Shown piece after piece: positions 1-12,128 of a stretch of DNA of 64,000 nt. Numbering within the stretch: position 1 is the stretch's first letter; each line of letters opens with the position of its first letter. Source of the stretch: Echinometra lucunter (lineage: Eukaryota; Echinodermata; Echinoidea; Camarodonta; Echinometridae). A program made the translations under genes and the position numbers. The notes under the pieces were generated by a model. It worked only from the letters and a program-made list of their open reading frames with translations. It did not search any database and was not told where the DNA came from. The stretch covers positions 20,696,745 to 20,760,744 of the forward strand of contig CM057165.1 of assembly GCA_029962745.1 (NCBI GenBank), written 5' to 3'.

Positions 1-560
1 TCTCCTATGTGCCTCAGAGCTCCATCAATTCCCTTATCTTACTCCACTGTTAGAAATGTTGATTAAAAATCATGAGGTTGTTTAGCATTATGATCCTAAC
101 AACTGTTGTTTAAAAAAAATTATGTGTAAAACAATGGGAATTAAAGATCAAACAGTTGGTAGGTTCATATGTTAAACAATCTAATGATTTTTAAACAACT
201 GTTCTAACAGTGTGTGCTTAAGGTTTGTTTAAATCATTAAATCTACATTAAAGGAAAACAGATTTCCAAAGCTTAAGAAATTTTAAGTTCATTAACTTTT
301 GACCACACATGTTTAATATCGAATTTTCATATGAACAAACAAAATCATTCACATATCGATAAGAAAAAAAAATGTACACAAATCATACCAAAGTCCTTTT
401 TACACTGTTTACATGAATATCCATGATAACAATCTAAGGTTTATCAAGAATGGATGTGATACAGACTTGAATTGATTAATAACATATTATGACTGTTTCA
501 GAAGGAAATAGATGTGAATTTCAAATCATATAATTCAGTTTTTTTTTTATTTGGTCTGTT
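1..560. repeat. dispersed repeat, copy 1
   Basis: AT-rich stretch without a recognisable gene. It resembles 8235-8600: both contain a 'CTCCTA.(T)GTGCCTCAGA' start, then a long AT-rich body with 'TTTAAGTTCATT' and a 'CATATCGATA / CATAAATCGATA' block in the same order. The similarity is patchy, so this is an old duplicate or two members of one repeat family. Ends are approximate. Confidence 0.45.
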
Positions 561-1796
561 ATCGATCTGGTATCGGTTCTGTTAGTGTGAGTAGGGTCTT
601 AAATGTTGACCTGAGAGCATTCTGTCACTTAAGTATATGTAATGGGGCAAAGAAAAAAAAAACCAACGTGTTAATGACGTACATCAATGCATTAAAAAGG
701 AGGCGAACACATGAAAAGCGGAGCTTGTTTTGAGAACGCCGAAGATATGACAATAATAAGAGCGAAGACATTATTCAGCGTTATCTCATGGGAGGAACTG
801 GAGCAAGAATTAAGAGGAAATAAATTGTTAAAAGGAGAAAGTGTAACATTTGCATCACCGAATGTCATCGAATAACATCGATTTTACAATTTCATAAGAA
901 GAATAGAATTACAGAGTTATAGCAGGATAATTAGTTGCTTGTAATTAAAACTACCTATAAACTAATAACTTCATACGAGGCAATTTCTCTCGAACTCCGT
1001 ACGTTGCAGTTTGCATACGTTGATCTATCAACTAGATCACAATATCTCTTCTGTGGCAAAGGGACTAATAGGTTGGCAGCACAATTTGTGACATGTTTGA
1101 TACAGTTAGGAAGTTAGAGAAAAGATCAGGATTACAAAACACGGCCTCTTGTTTGAGAATTAATCCATTTCATTCCCGTCTCTAGATCTAAAGTCCTGAA
1201 AAAAAACCCCCAACAACATATAACAATCTCTTTCATAATGCAATATTACATAGAATGACAGATGAGTTTAGATGATTTATTGTGGCGTTTCCTAGATAGG
1301 TGGTCATCATGGTGCTTCATTGCTCGAAGATGTTTTACATAACGCCTTCGTTGGTGGATCACTTACAGAGTGTCTATTTGTCAATGTTCTTATTACTGGC
1401 AATGCTATTAATGCAATGATGCCGCTACAGGAAAAAGGTGAGAGATGTCATGAAGTTTGACAAGGACTTAGCACTCCAGATGGACTGTGGAAGGCCTAGG
1501 AAGGCTCCATCTCCAAAGGTTGTGCTCATGAGCTGGGATACAGGCGTGGGAGTCAAAAATTCGTTGAACATGGGTGCATTCTTGTGCAGTGGTTGAGAGA
1601 TATTATTGAAGGTACTTCTTCTCGTCAGTTTTGAATGTCAGTGACTTACAGGATGCGGTGTTGTAATCAATACCATCACTTGTACCGTTACTCGGAGTCA
1701 CATGGATACCTGGAAACTACAAATTTTTCCATCACTATATCTGTCAATTGATTTCCTTTTCTCGCTCTCTCTCTCGCTCGCTCTTCACCCTATCAA
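561..1796. other. no gene recognised
   Basis: The reading frames here are short and unlike any family I know. There is a (CT)n-rich tract near 1760-1785 next to the 3' end of the following T1 gene. Nothing else can be supported. Confidence 0.5.
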
Positions 1797-2114
1797 TTAA
1801 AACTTCCATGAATCAAGTCCACCTTTAAGTGAGGTGAACGAGAGCTCTTGTGCCATTGCTTTCAGCAAATCGACCTCCTCAAAATTTTTCGGTAGTAGCA
1901 GCCTTCTATATCTCATGTAGTTTAAGACATGGCGGAATAGCTTGCCGTCATGATTGATCAGATAGTTTCCATGCTCATCTGTTTCACATGTGCGCTTTCC
2001 CATCAGTATATCACGGATAACGCTCTCAAAGCGTGTCAGCACATCACTCGGTGCCAGATAAATCTTTCCACCGACATTCAAGCCAATGTACTTGGTTGGC
2101 AGTGGTTCGGCCAT
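1797..2114 (-). CDS. single T1/BTB-domain (KCTD-like) protein, intronless
   Basis: This encodes about 105 residues from the ATG at 2114, beginning MAEPLP. The upstream open frame has no ATG. One tetramerisation (T1/BTB) domain fills the protein: YIGLNVGGKIYL near residue 9, then NYLINHDGKLFRHVLNYMR in the middle, then a leucine-rich end. T1 domains of the KCTD family mediate oligomerisation and often bind Cullin-3. The usual LIDRDG motif is LINHDG here. The frame stops right after the first T1, where the three relatives in this window continue into a second T1 and a C-terminal domain. It may be a short paralogue or a truncated copy. No introns are needed. The TU-like foldback element starts about 190 bases upstream. 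Confidence 0.7.
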   Translation of the reverse strand: MAEPLPTKYIGLNVGGKIYLAPSDVLTRFESVIRDILMGKRTCETDEHGNYLINHDGKLFRHVLNYMRYRRLLLPKNFEEVDLLKAMAQELSFTSLKGGLDSWKF

Positions 2115-2301
2115 CTTGAATCTGACCAATGCTTGCAGAAAATGCGAGTTCAATCAGAAATGGAAAGAGAAGGTACTCAAAACGGTAGAACACTTCCAGT
2201 TCCTCCTTTGTTTGCCCCGTGCTAATAATGTGAGACTGACTAGTCTAAGATACAGGCGTTGCCAATTTTTCTTTTTATACACTATGATCTTTCGGTTCGG
2301 T

Positions 2302-2495
2302 GTAAAAATGTCAGAGGTAAAAATGTCAGAGGAAAAAATGTCAGAGGTAAAAATGTCAGAGGTAAAAATGTCAGAGGTAAAAATGTCAGAGGTAAAAATG
2401 TCAGAGGTAAAAATGTCAGAGGTAAAAATGTCAGAGGTAAAAATGTCAGAGGAAAAAATGTCAGAGATAAAAATGTCAGCTCTGAAAATGCTGAA
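2302..2495 (+). repeat. 15-bp minisatellite, left arm (about 12 units)
   Basis: Tandem GTAAAAATGTCAGAG units with GGAAAAAATG variants near the second and the next-to-last unit. The unit length is a multiple of three, so it reads as repeated MSEVK, but this is a by-product and not evidence of a gene. Confidence 0.9.
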
Positions 2496-3606
2496 GTGAA
2501 CGTGTTACAGGTAAGAATATTGAATTTGAAATTAGGAAGAGCACGAGATATTAAAAAAGAATTCATACTGTATAAATGGAGTGATCACAATAATACTGCT
2601 CTCTGTAAAAGTGTGTATGTTCAGTCATTCGACTGGCCTTCCTGTCTTACTCATCTGATGTGAAAGTGATAATGCTGCCCCATTCAACCACCTAATGAGA
2701 CCAATCTTGTTTTGGCCGGGAGAACATCCTGGTATGTGTGCATTGCCCAACAGTGTTTTGATCTTCCGAGCACTTGTTTAGCTGACTCCAAATATAGCAG
2801 CAAACGAATGCCCAGTTCTCTCTCTGTGTTTAAGATTCGGCCGCTTGACACGATTGCACTAGTGAAACATATTTATGACAATTTCAGCAAGCGATAAGTA
2901 AATCGGGCGTTTTGGGTAAGAAATGTAGCATGGGATGATGTTCATTATTTTCTTTGTGAGATTAATTAAGTTACAGGATTATATCTAAATGATTTATGAT
3001 CTTAAGTGGAATGACAGAATGGTAGATGAACTTAAGAAGGGATATCCACGTTTGATGTTTTGCATATGCTAACACAATTATGTAATTGAATAATTCTCTT
3101 TAAAAGTTGTAAATTCCGCAGCGTATCGCATGAAATAATACAAAAGGTCGAGAAATAGATCGAATTAACGATTCAATTTCGCTTACTTCTTATTCTTCCT
3201 TACGTATAAGGGCAATAATATTGAAGCATTCGTTCACGTATACCACGCTTTATTGGAGTAGGGGGGGAGGGAGCTTATGAAGAGAAATGTACATATAAAA
3301 ATCGCGCAGTCGTGTGGAATGTGTGTGGTCAGCTACTCATGTTACTAACCCAGTTTTTTTCCCACCATCGTTTTCACAATGCCCGTCCCCGCGATGAAAA
3401 CGAGGGCAATGCGCGCATACCAGAACGTTCACCCCGCCAACACCATAACCACTATTTCCAAATGGCCAAGACAAGGGCATTCAAGTATAGACACAGTATG
3501 TTTACAGAAAATATTTGAATATATCCCACTCCCCATAATTTCCATAATTCAGTATTCGTACCTGAAACATGTCACTTAAACATTTCCAAATCTGGCATAC
3601 CTCTGA

Positions 3607-3822
3607 CATTAATTTTTTACCTCTGACATTTTTTTTACCTCTAACATTTTACTTCTGACATGTTTACCTCTGACATTTTCAACCTCTGACATTTTTGCCT
3701 CTGACATTTTTACCTCTGACATTTTTACCTCTGACATTTTTACCTCTGACATTTTTTCCTCTGACATTTTTACCTCTGACATTTTTACCTCTGACATTTT
3801 TACCTCTGACATTTTTACCTGG
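3607..3822 (-). repeat. 15-bp minisatellite, right arm (inverted, about 13 units)
   Basis: The same 15-bp unit as the left arm on the opposite strand (CTCTGACATTTTTAC on the plus strand). The outer eight or so units are regular. Those between 3607 and 3690 have lost or gained bases. Confidence 0.9.
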
Positions 3823-3934
3823 CACCGATCTGGCCCACCCTTTCTCTTTTAAGGCCTATCCATATATGCAATGGTAAATAAAGTAGAGCAAATAAACGTC
3901 AACAAGATCAACAAACCTAAAACGGAAAATGGAA

Positions 3935-4552
3935 GGTTTCAGACGTTTTAAAAACGTTTTATTCGGACGTTTAAAAAACGTTAAACAATAATCCTATCCC
4001 CCTACCATCCTAACAACCCTATATCTATACCCTATCATATCCTAAACCTATCTACTGAACTCTTGTCAGGTCTTTCTATATATATAGGGACCAGATTGCA
4101 ATGACCGTTAGTTGAATATAGCTGAAGATTACAATTTTTCAGTTTAGACCTTGGAAATACCTCTATTGCATTTTGGGCATTACAATTAATGTAAATACAT
4201 TTTGCATTATAGCTCAAATTGAATTGCCAAAATAGATTACCATTTATCCTTTTTAAAATATGTCTTTGGTCAATTATGGTCTTTTGTGAATATTCCTGTA
4301 TCATGATCGATTATCATGTCCATGGTCTAATTTTTGAACGTCTATAAAACGTTTTAAAAACGTTCCACGAGATGTATGTTCATTTTGGAACATTTGTAAA
4401 CCGTTTTATAGACGTTTTAAAAAAACATATTTTCGACAAATGGTAAATTTTCATTTGGACGTTCTTAAAACGTTTTTCAAACGTTCTTTTTAAAGACGAA
4501 GACCTACGGACCTAGAAAAAACGTTTTTAAAACACTTTAGGAACGTTTGGGG
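3935..4552. repeat. cluster of AACGTTTTAAAAACGTT-type palindromes
   Basis: Short, nearly palindromic boxes of the type ACGTTTTAAAAACGT occur at 3939-3985 and again many times at 4336-4550, around a non-coding middle. The arrangement suggests the two ends of a decayed foldback or MITE. A (CT)n/(CA)n microsatellite follows at about 4640-4690. No gene is seen from 3823 to 5141. Confidence 0.5.
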
Positions 4553-5141
4553 TTCGCTGGGAAATGACACTGTCAGCGAAAGCTTGGTACAAACAGATGC
4601 AATGCACAATGGTATTGTTGTGTCCTGCATCAAACTCTCCCTCTCTATCCCCCCTCTCTCTCTCTCTCTCTCACACACACACTCCCGCACACAAAAATTT
4701 TGTAGGTTCAATTTTGCAAAAGTGAAAATCCAATAAATCATTCAGTGCATTACTTTAAGAATATCAGTGAAAGGAAATTCACAAAACCTAGTCAAAATAA
4801 ATCTGATATCCTTCAACCTTACAGTGTGAAAGTCTCATTTTTATATGAGTTTTAACTTTTGAGTTACTGACAATCAGAAGTGTCAAATGTTTTTGTCTCT
4901 TTTTAAACACCAAGTAGACGACTGCTTTCAAATGATTAAATCTGACTGACGGAATTAATCCATACTTGCTTCAATAAGTAACATCGTTTTGAAAATAAAA
5001 TGTAAACATACATGTGCAAAAATTTTCGTGAAATCATCCCTGGTAAACCGGGAAAACATTGGTATTAACTTCACTTAAAGCCCTTTTAAGGTTGACTGAA
5101 ATAAATATCCCGCTGGAAGATGTTCTTGCAAGGGAAGAATT

Positions 5142-6083
5142 TTAAAATGGTGTAAAATTTAGTCTAGTGCAACCTGCGACGAGTGGCGAGATATCATCAG
5201 ATGTATCACACTTGAGTCCCATCTTCTTGCAAAAGTAGGAAACAATATCCTCAGCACTGGTAAGTCCCTCTGTTGTTTTAATTCCCTCCAAATATGCGAT
5301 TCCAGCATACACGCCTTCCATGATCTTCGTCAACTTGGGACAGACACGACGGAGGATATTGTAATTGTCATGCCTGGTAGTATTTGTGTAGGCAAAACAA
5401 AGACTGTTCTCATTGTAATAGAAATGCAGGAAGAGCAATGAGTCACGCCGATTTTGCATGAACTTGATACTCTGGATATGGTTTTCGAACACGCCGAGTC
5501 CAAAGTAATCTGCTTCGTTGCTGAGACGGTTTAATTCATCAAGCGTGATTTCATTGAGGACTCCCCCATCTCGGAGATAACTCAGGATGTGATGGAACAA
5601 TCCGCCATCTCTATCCATGACGTAGTTTCCTTGAGGATCTCTGGTGACTTCGATTTCTCTCCTCATCATCTTGGTGAAGAAAGAATCATCCTCTTTTGTC
5701 AAGTTTTCTTTGGTCGTATGGAAGACCTTGCCATCATCAAACAACAGTCCGACAGACATACTTTTGCTGATTGCCACCTTGAGTTCGTCGAGCTGGAAGA
5801 AGTCCGCCTCACCCTCGAGCAATTCGAACTCCCTGAACCCTTTGGGCGCCGTCACGAGTTCCCCTGACCTCAAGAAGTTGAGAACATGGCGGAATATCTC
5901 TCCATCCCGATCGATCAAATAGTTCCCTTGATTATCTTTAGCAGAAGGGATATCGCCTTTCAGTAGAAGAGAAAAGAAACTGTTTGGATACCTTGTCAAT
6001 GTGGTCCGAGATGTCTGGTAGATCTTACCACCAACTATTAAACCAACATAAGAATCATTCGAGGATTCCTGTACCGAAGCCAT
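5142..6083 (-). CDS. tandem T1-T1 domain protein, intronless
   Basis: This encodes 313 residues from the ATG at 6083 (MASVQESSND). The open frame continues upstream but without ATG. The first T1/BTB domain spans about residues 13-103 (YVGLIVGGKIYQTSRTTLTR, NYLIDRDGEIFRHVLNFLRS, EADFFQL). The second spans about 111-204, where the NVGG strand has become LLFDDGKVFHTT while NYVMDRDG and ILSYLRDG are kept. About 100 C-terminal residues follow that I cannot assign (FYYNENSLCFAYTNTTR near the start). T1 domains form oligomers and recruit partners such as Cullin-3 in KCTD proteins; the function here is not known. It is most similar to 13045-13917 in this window. KCTD proteins usually carry one T1, so the tandem arrangement is unusual. 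No introns, frameshifts or stops are seen. Confidence 0.8.
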   Translation of the reverse strand: MASVQESSNDSYVGLIVGGKIYQTSRTTLTRYPNSFFSLLLKGDIPSAKDNQGNYLIDRDGEIFRHVLNFLRSGELVTAPKGFREFELLEGEADFFQLDELKVAISKSMSVGLLFDDGKVFHTTKENLTKEDDSFFTKMMRREIEVTRDPQGNYVMDRDGGLFHHILSYLRDGGVLNEITLDELNRLSNEADYFGLGVFENHIQSIKFMQNRRDSLLFLHFYYNENSLCFAYTNTTRHDNYNILRRVCPKLTKIMEGVYAGIAYLEGIKTTEGLTSAEDIVSYFCKKMGLKCDTSDDISPLVAGCTRLNFTPF

Positions 6084-7331
6084 ATTGGCAGTACACAAAG
6101 CTTTTATTCCTACCCGATATAGCAATGGAATGATCTGATACTGAATAGTACACTACTGTATACAAGAAATAGAATGCGTGGAGTGACCATCCGCTAGAGT
6201 ATGGTATGAAGTTGGGAAACATCCAAGTCACTGCATAAATTCCTCATTGTAAAACACTGTAGTCTAGCTATTTACGATTCCAATGTCTTTATTTGTTTTG
6301 TCTTTATTTGTTTTGTCTCCATTTTGCTTTTCATTCAGTCCTCATAACTCATGAAACCGACAACTCTTAGTAGCACGAGATCACATTTCAAATTAAGTAT
6401 AAAAGAATGCTTTCAACCTTAAAATCTAGAAGTTAATTTTCAATCGGCTTAGCAGTTAGCTATTGGTAGGCATTGAAACGAGGCTATTTCGCTGCACTTT
6501 GAACTGGGTTTTCCCCGTGGGAATTTCCAACAGTATAATACATGACGATGATACGTGTACACTTGTCTTATCAATACTTGTGTGTTGTAGAACACATGCA
6601 TATAATATAAGGACATAAGCGGAAACCTGTGTTGGAAAGTGAGGGGGACGCGTGAAAGAGGTCTTTATGTTCTCTTAGGTGCCTGTAATAATGATAAAAA
6701 TAATAATGATGATAATGATAATAATGATAGTAATGATGATGATGATAATGATAATATTAATGACAATAATAACAATAATAATAATAGTTACTCTTATTGC
6801 AGGCGAAACCTTTTGTCTCGGCCTATTGTTCGGATTCGTCTTAACGCACGTTCGATTGGCCTTAACACTCTCCTGCCCTATTGTAACGAAATAACCCCAT
6901 TCATTGGATTCGCCCTATGGTAGGTTATAATGTTAATATGATAATAACGACAGATAGAACCATCAACTGCAATAAGCCAGACATCACCTCAGAGAGGGAA
7001 AGAAAGTCAACATCACTGAAGCTTCTATTCCTCGGTATTAACACTGCAGTGAAGGAAATAGACAAACGGCTTAAATACCATGACCTGAGGGTAGAAATAG
7101 AGAGAATGTAGAATACCAAAGCAGAGGTGACCCCAGTAATCATCGGACACACAAGCATGGTGAAGAAGGGAATCGAGCATCTCATCAACAAGATTCCCGA
7201 ATCTTCAAGTCTATGACCTGCAGAAAGCAGCTATATTGGAACAACGAGACTCATCAGGAGAACAATTGGATAGTAAAACAATTAGTTGTGCTTGATAGAA
7301 ATTCGTGCTATTTGCTAAAGCAAAGTCTCTC
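6084..7331. other. no gene; (AAT/GAT)n microsatellite
   Basis: There is a trinucleotide tract of AAT, GAT and AAC units at about 6686-6790. The reading frames over it are low-complexity N/D or I/M strings and are not genes. The rest is unremarkable intergenic sequence. Confidence 0.6.
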
Positions 7332-7920
7332 TACAGAGTGAGTCAGAAAAAATGTCCCATCATTTTGAAGTTGTCTTGCTTGAAGTATGTACATTTAATC
7401 ATAGGTTTCATGATATGGTTTCATCATCATCGTCATTATTATCATCAGCAGCAGCATCATTATCATCATCATCATCATCATTATCAACAACTGCACATTA
7501 ATCCAATGTGCTATCTGAAATGTATCTCGTTGGTTATGACTTTTGTTTGTTGGTTAACAATGACAACAATGGAAATCTGTGTCTTTGTTGTACTTGCCTA
7601 CAAAAGGGCTTGCCTGATTTGGTAGCAGTTACTTGTGTTCAGCCCTTTGTAAGTAGCACAAGTATTATGGTTCGTCCTCAGTTTTATTCTTCACCCATCC
7701 ACTTGCGGCAAGTGATATTTTGCAGTCTTCTAAAGATTGTCTGTTATTCAATATTCAGTCATGCATGCAAAGTTCCAAATGAAAAGGGTACCAATAAATG
7801 CTGGGAGGATATTACTCTACAAAGACATATCATAAAACCCATGATTAAATGTTCATACACTTCAAACACTGCAAGACAACTTCAAAATGATGGGACATCT
7901 TTTTTTTTATTCACTCTGTA
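7332..7920. mobile_element. MITE with ~90-bp terminal inverted repeats, TA-flanked
   Basis: The left end reads TACAGAGTGAGTCAGAAAAA and the right end is its near reverse complement. Both continue into a shared GTCCCATCATTTTGAAGTTG and CATTTAATCAT block. TA at both ends and the 'cagagtg...' start fit a Tc1/mariner-type non-autonomous element. The inside holds a (CAT/CAG)n microsatellite at about 7420-7490 and no transposase. Confidence 0.75.
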
Positions 7921-8023
7921 TATACGGACTGGATCCTATTTTTCAGAATAATAATAGTAATAATGAAGTCCTCACCTTCCCAGGTCTGTTTTCTCAAGTG
8001 GGAATTTCCGGGTCGAATTACCA

Positions 8024-8053
8024 GTGTCATAATATTATAATATATTATGACAC
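8024..8053. repeat. 30-nt imperfect palindrome
   Basis: GTGTCATAATATTATA is followed by ATATATTATGACAC, giving a near-perfect hairpin. It is probably a remnant of a MITE end. Nothing else is recognised between 7921 and 8234. Confidence 0.4.
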
Positions 8054-8234
8054 ACGTAAGCCTACATTAAAGGCAGCTTACTTGTGTGTATTAGAATGTG
8101 ACAGACAAAAGCAGAAATTTGTGTTAAAAGGTGATGAGCGGACTTACTAAAAAAAAATCGTCACTCACCGTGCACTGTCTCTCACTTTCTATCTCCATCT
8201 CTATGTTTGTCTCTCTCTCTCTGTCTCTCTTTGT

Positions 8235-8600
8235 CTCTCCTAGTTGCCTCAGATCTCCATCTATTTCTCCTGTGCACTATCTCTCTTACAGTGCTTAAGT
8301 TATGTTTTTAAAAATCCGATGTCTACACAAATCATATTATAAAAGCAGAAAGATTTGAAAAAAATTAAAAATTTAAGTTCATTTATCTTTCTCGTATGTC
8401 ATAATGATAGAATAAAATATGTTCACGTGAACGTAACAAAAAAGTTCATAAATCGATATGACACATAGAATGAGAAAATCAGTTGTGTATATTGTTTACT
8501 CTTTGGTTATAGAATGAAGGATATAGACCATAAGTATTAATGTAATATCATATCAACAAATATTCGAATAATTTGGTTATTTACTACATAAAAGTAATTT
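8235..8600. repeat. dispersed repeat, copy 2
   Basis: Diverged relative of the first ~560 bases of the window, in the same orientation and with the same order of short blocks. It follows a (CT)n-rich tract at 8195-8240. Confidence 0.45.
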
Positions 8601-8884
8601 AAGCAGTTTTAGAATAATAAAAGAAACAGACGTGATAGATGGAGGAGTTATTCAGCATGATCAGCAAAGAGTGTATTTATATATCCCTGCTGAAACGTGT
8701 TATACATAATTATTTGAATAAAAAATTGCGAAATGCTGCTTAAACTTGAAGTAAAATGTTATGTTATAGTGTCTTACGAAACAAAAAAGGTCAATGCACT
8801 GATCACGCTGCAAGTCTCAAATGAAAAATGCCCATAAATAGCGACGAGTAGTGCTCGAAAAAGTACTCCTATAAGAGGATTGAG

Positions 8885-9190
8885 TTTCACTGTAAGCATG
8901 TGTTTGGCTATAAACATGTGTTTATCCACATCCCATGTGTTTAGTATACTTCTCAATCACTCTCCTTTATATTCTCATTCCTTCTCTGTTTGTAATAAAT
9001 CAGAATTGACCGAGTTCAATTGTTGTCAAATATTTTCACAAAATGGACATTCCCTAATCGGCATTCTTACTGTAAACATTCGTTTATCCTATTCCAGTTT
9101 CTATTTGTTTGGTACCCTTCTCAATTACTCTCCTTTGTAATCTCATTTCTTTTGTAAGTAATGCAATTGAGTTCATTTGTTCTCAAACTA
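8885..9190 (+). repeat. old tandem duplication, unit ~170 bp
   Basis: Two diverged copies in tandem. Each runs from CTGTAA(A/G)CAT, through TTCTCAAT(C/T)ACTCTCCTTT and TCTCATT, to (T/G)TTGTTCTCAAA-like ends (about 8890-9040 and 9068-9190). Non-coding. Confidence 0.5.
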
Positions 9191-11340
9191 TCTTACTGTA
9201 ATTATATACAGTTCATTTCAATCAATGTTTCAGTTCCTGAAAATGATCTACAATACAGATCAAAATTTGAAACTCACCGTGGCTCTTATCGGAGTACTTT
9301 TTCTAGCATTATATCCTCGTATCGTCTGTGGCAATATTGGATTATTGACGAATAGCGTAATTAGCAAAAGTTATAGGCTAAGAAGGTGGAGTTGGAAGGA
9401 AGTTCGACTGATACACTTCAGAGAAAAAGAAATCGGTATCACGTGTACTAACGTAAACTTTACACAAACACGTTATTTTTCTCAAAATCTGCTCTCTCTC
9501 TCTCTCTCTCTCTCAATGGGTTTTGACAGACGTGTATCAATCAAATGCAGATTTTTTACGTCTGGGACCCACCGACCGATCGACCGAGTGCATTCTTGTA
9601 TTGCACAGAATAAACACCAGGCAAAGTGTTTTTAAAAGTAGATTATTTATTTATTAATTTATTTACTAATTGATTTATTACGTTTTGTCTAAAACAGGGT
9701 AGTCCTTTAAGAGCGTATTTACTAGGCCTGCTTTTAAAAAGGTGCATAAAATCTATACAAAACTATGATATTCACTAAAGCACTGGTCCTTCATTTTTTT
9801 CTTACAAGAGTGGAAAAAGAAAGAATGAAATCGAACTTTGGAACTATACACTCAACTGTAGTTATCAAAACATGCAATCAAAACATCTCTCTTCAATTAA
9901 CACTTATCATGCAGTGCAGTGCCTAGCCATCCGACGCAAGGGCGGTGGATCTAGGGTTTTGAAAAGGGGGTCCCATCAACACCCCCAATTAAAAATCTGA
10001 CAGTAAAAAGTGTCAGGCCATTTTCTCTGATTTTGTCGAAGCCTCTAAAAAACAGTTCATTTACATACACTTTATGAAGCTAACAATCCATTTATAGTTC
10101 CTTTTTTTTAGTTTACTTGTATATTCATGATATTCATGATAATTTATAGTAGTTTAAGCTTCTACCAACCTTAAATTCTTATATTTATATTGTAAGCATC
10201 TTAACCACTGGCGGTTATAAAACTATCCTTATCAAATGAAATCGGTTTGCATCTTTTTTTTTTTTTTTTTTTTTTGCAGGAGTTTCTGCATTTATTGTCA
10301 AATCAAATAACAAATTTATAAACAACAGTAATAAATGTACAATATAACTGATCAAATTACAAATGTGACAGTTAAATAACAAATGACAACAGAATAAAGA
10401 CATGATTATAAGTAGAAATGAACAAGTAGAAGAAAAATCAAGAATGCAGGGGCCAGCTATCTTAAGCAAATTGCTTGAATGAATAGCAGCATCTTGCCTC
10501 TATATCAAACGTTATACTATTCTTCTTCTAAAAAATGCTAGTAATATAAAGTTTCTGCAAGGAGTCGAGCTGCAAGTTGACCAATAAAATATATGAATTT
10601 TCAAGAGATAATGGCATATGATCAATAGACTATTGCTAGTATGGTATACAAATAATGAATGTTTATGAGTGCAATGGACAAAATATTTCACGAGGTGAAA
10701 GGTGAAATGATCCATTCACCGAGGCGCAGCTGAGTTGAATGGATAAAAAATTTCATCTTTCACCGAATGAAATTACAGGAATGAAAATACATTCATTATT
10801 TGTTTTATATGACACCTATATGACACGCTGTCCGTCAATATGCTTGATCGCATGCACACTGCAAACGCAAGCGTTTTGCGTACGTAGTGTGTCAGGGCTC
10901 TCGGCGTGCGTGCAAATGGAGCAAATCGCATGGATCCAAGATTGCACGGTAAATGGAGCCAATTGCATGAATGATGACGTAATAGTAAAATGGGATAAAT
11001 GATCAATATCAAACAATCAATCAAATAACAAGGATCTATTTAGGTGTCATGTAATACCAAATATGAGAAAGGAAGATGCCGATAAAATGTAGGTATGAGA
11101 ATGGCGTATCCGTACACCAGAATATAATCTAACTACCGGTATTTAAAAATCTTTTTCATTGTCTGAAAATAGTTTTTTGTGTGGTGTGTGTGGGATGGAG
11201 GGTAGAGTAGACTTAGAATGCAGGGAAACTGTCGGCAAATATAGGTCTTGTGCCCCCCCCCCCCCCCATTCAAAATGTTCTAGCAACACCCATATCTCTA
11301 TGCCACTTTGCTTAGTCGGTCCATCATGTTTGAACCCCCT

Positions 11341-11382
<42 letters not shown>

Positions 11383-11704
11383 CCCCGCTCGATCGCTTTG
11401 CTCCCTCGTCGAGGATATTCGGCATCAATCATTCCCCCAACCGCGAATACAAATTGACACCCATGCCTCTAAGTGATTTCTACAACTTGAATCTGCTACT
11501 TTTAGATTGGATGCGATTAAAAGACAAATGAAGGCTATATACACGCGCTATATCGTATCCCAATTTTAATGCGTTATTTACACTGGTTAACTCCTAGCGG
11601 CCTTTCCAACCATGTCTTCATTAGTCCTTCAAGTTAGACCGATTGCTACAAACTTGGAAAAAAAAACAACACAAAACAAACAACAACTAAAGGTTCCCCC
11701 AATG
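9191..11704. other. no gene recognised
   Basis: Short frames only, unlike known families. It contains a T-rich homopolymer at about 10253-10275, a C run at about 11256-11268 and a (CA)n tract at 11343-11377. Around 10690-10745 a short inverted pair (TGATCCATTCACC / GTTGAATGGAT) flanks GAGGCGCAGCTGA, probably a small MITE remnant. Confidence 0.5.
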
Positions 11705-11860
11705 TATTGTGGATGTGCCATGGTCAAGTTGTCTAAGGAGCTTGACTGGAGATGCGAGGATCGCGGTTCGATCCCGGCACGGGACTTATGCCCTTGAGCA
11801 AGGCATTTGATCTACATTGCTCTTTTATCGTATATTAAATAAATTGAAGTGTTATATGCA
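11705..11860 (+). mobile_element. tRNA-derived SINE, 3' truncated
   Basis: A tRNA-like head has a polymerase III box A (TGGTCAAGTTG at 11721) and box B (GGTTCGATCCC at 11765). The body then reads CCCTTGAGCAAGGCATT and GATCTACATTGC, matching the body of the SINE at 30645. It lacks the acceptor-stem pairing of a functional tRNA and runs into SINE body, so I do not call a tRNA gene. Confidence 0.65.
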
Positions 11861-12128
11861 TTATGGATACCAACGTGTGCACGTGTTTAAAAAAATAATG
11901 AATTTGAACTCTTTGTTATGTGTCCGTAAATGAATAGAAGAACTTTACTAAAGTACATAATCAACATAGGCTCTGCATCTGCTTTGCATCGTGATATTGA
12001 AACAGGCTTCCAAGTGCAACTCTTTGAGAAAAGACCAAAAACCCGGTTTTAATAAAAAAAAAAAAAAAAAAAACAATTGCTTGTTTAAAAGTAACAAAAT
12101 GTGCGTAAGAAAAATCGGCATACTTTGC

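Larger units (their letters stand above)
2302..3822. mobile_element. TU-like foldback transposon with 15-bp repeat arms
   Basis: Two minisatellite arms built from the same 15-bp unit (GTAAAAATGTCAGAG) lie in opposite orientation around about 1.1 kb of unrelated middle sequence. Such modular elements are known from sea urchins as TU elements, whose outer inverted-repeat domain is made of 15-bp tandem repeats. The outermost units are nearly perfect and the inner right-arm units are degenerate. I could not find a convincing target-site duplication (left flank CGGTTCGG, right flank CTGGCACC), so the exact ends are uncertain. The middle carries no recognisable coding sequence; short frames near 3312-3580 look fortuitous. 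Confidence 0.65.

Noticed and set aside
2086..2663. Open frames encoding repeated MSEVK or NVRGK peptides
   Set aside because: They are translations of the 15-bp minisatellite in several frames and both orientations; the repeat unit being a multiple of three keeps all frames open.
6639..6923. Asn/Asp-rich and Ile/Met-rich frames
   Set aside because: Products of an (AAT/GAT)n microsatellite.
11159..11476. Frame with C-rich and (CA)n-encoded segments
   Set aside because: It spans a C homopolymer and a CA dinucleotide run and has no family resemblance.
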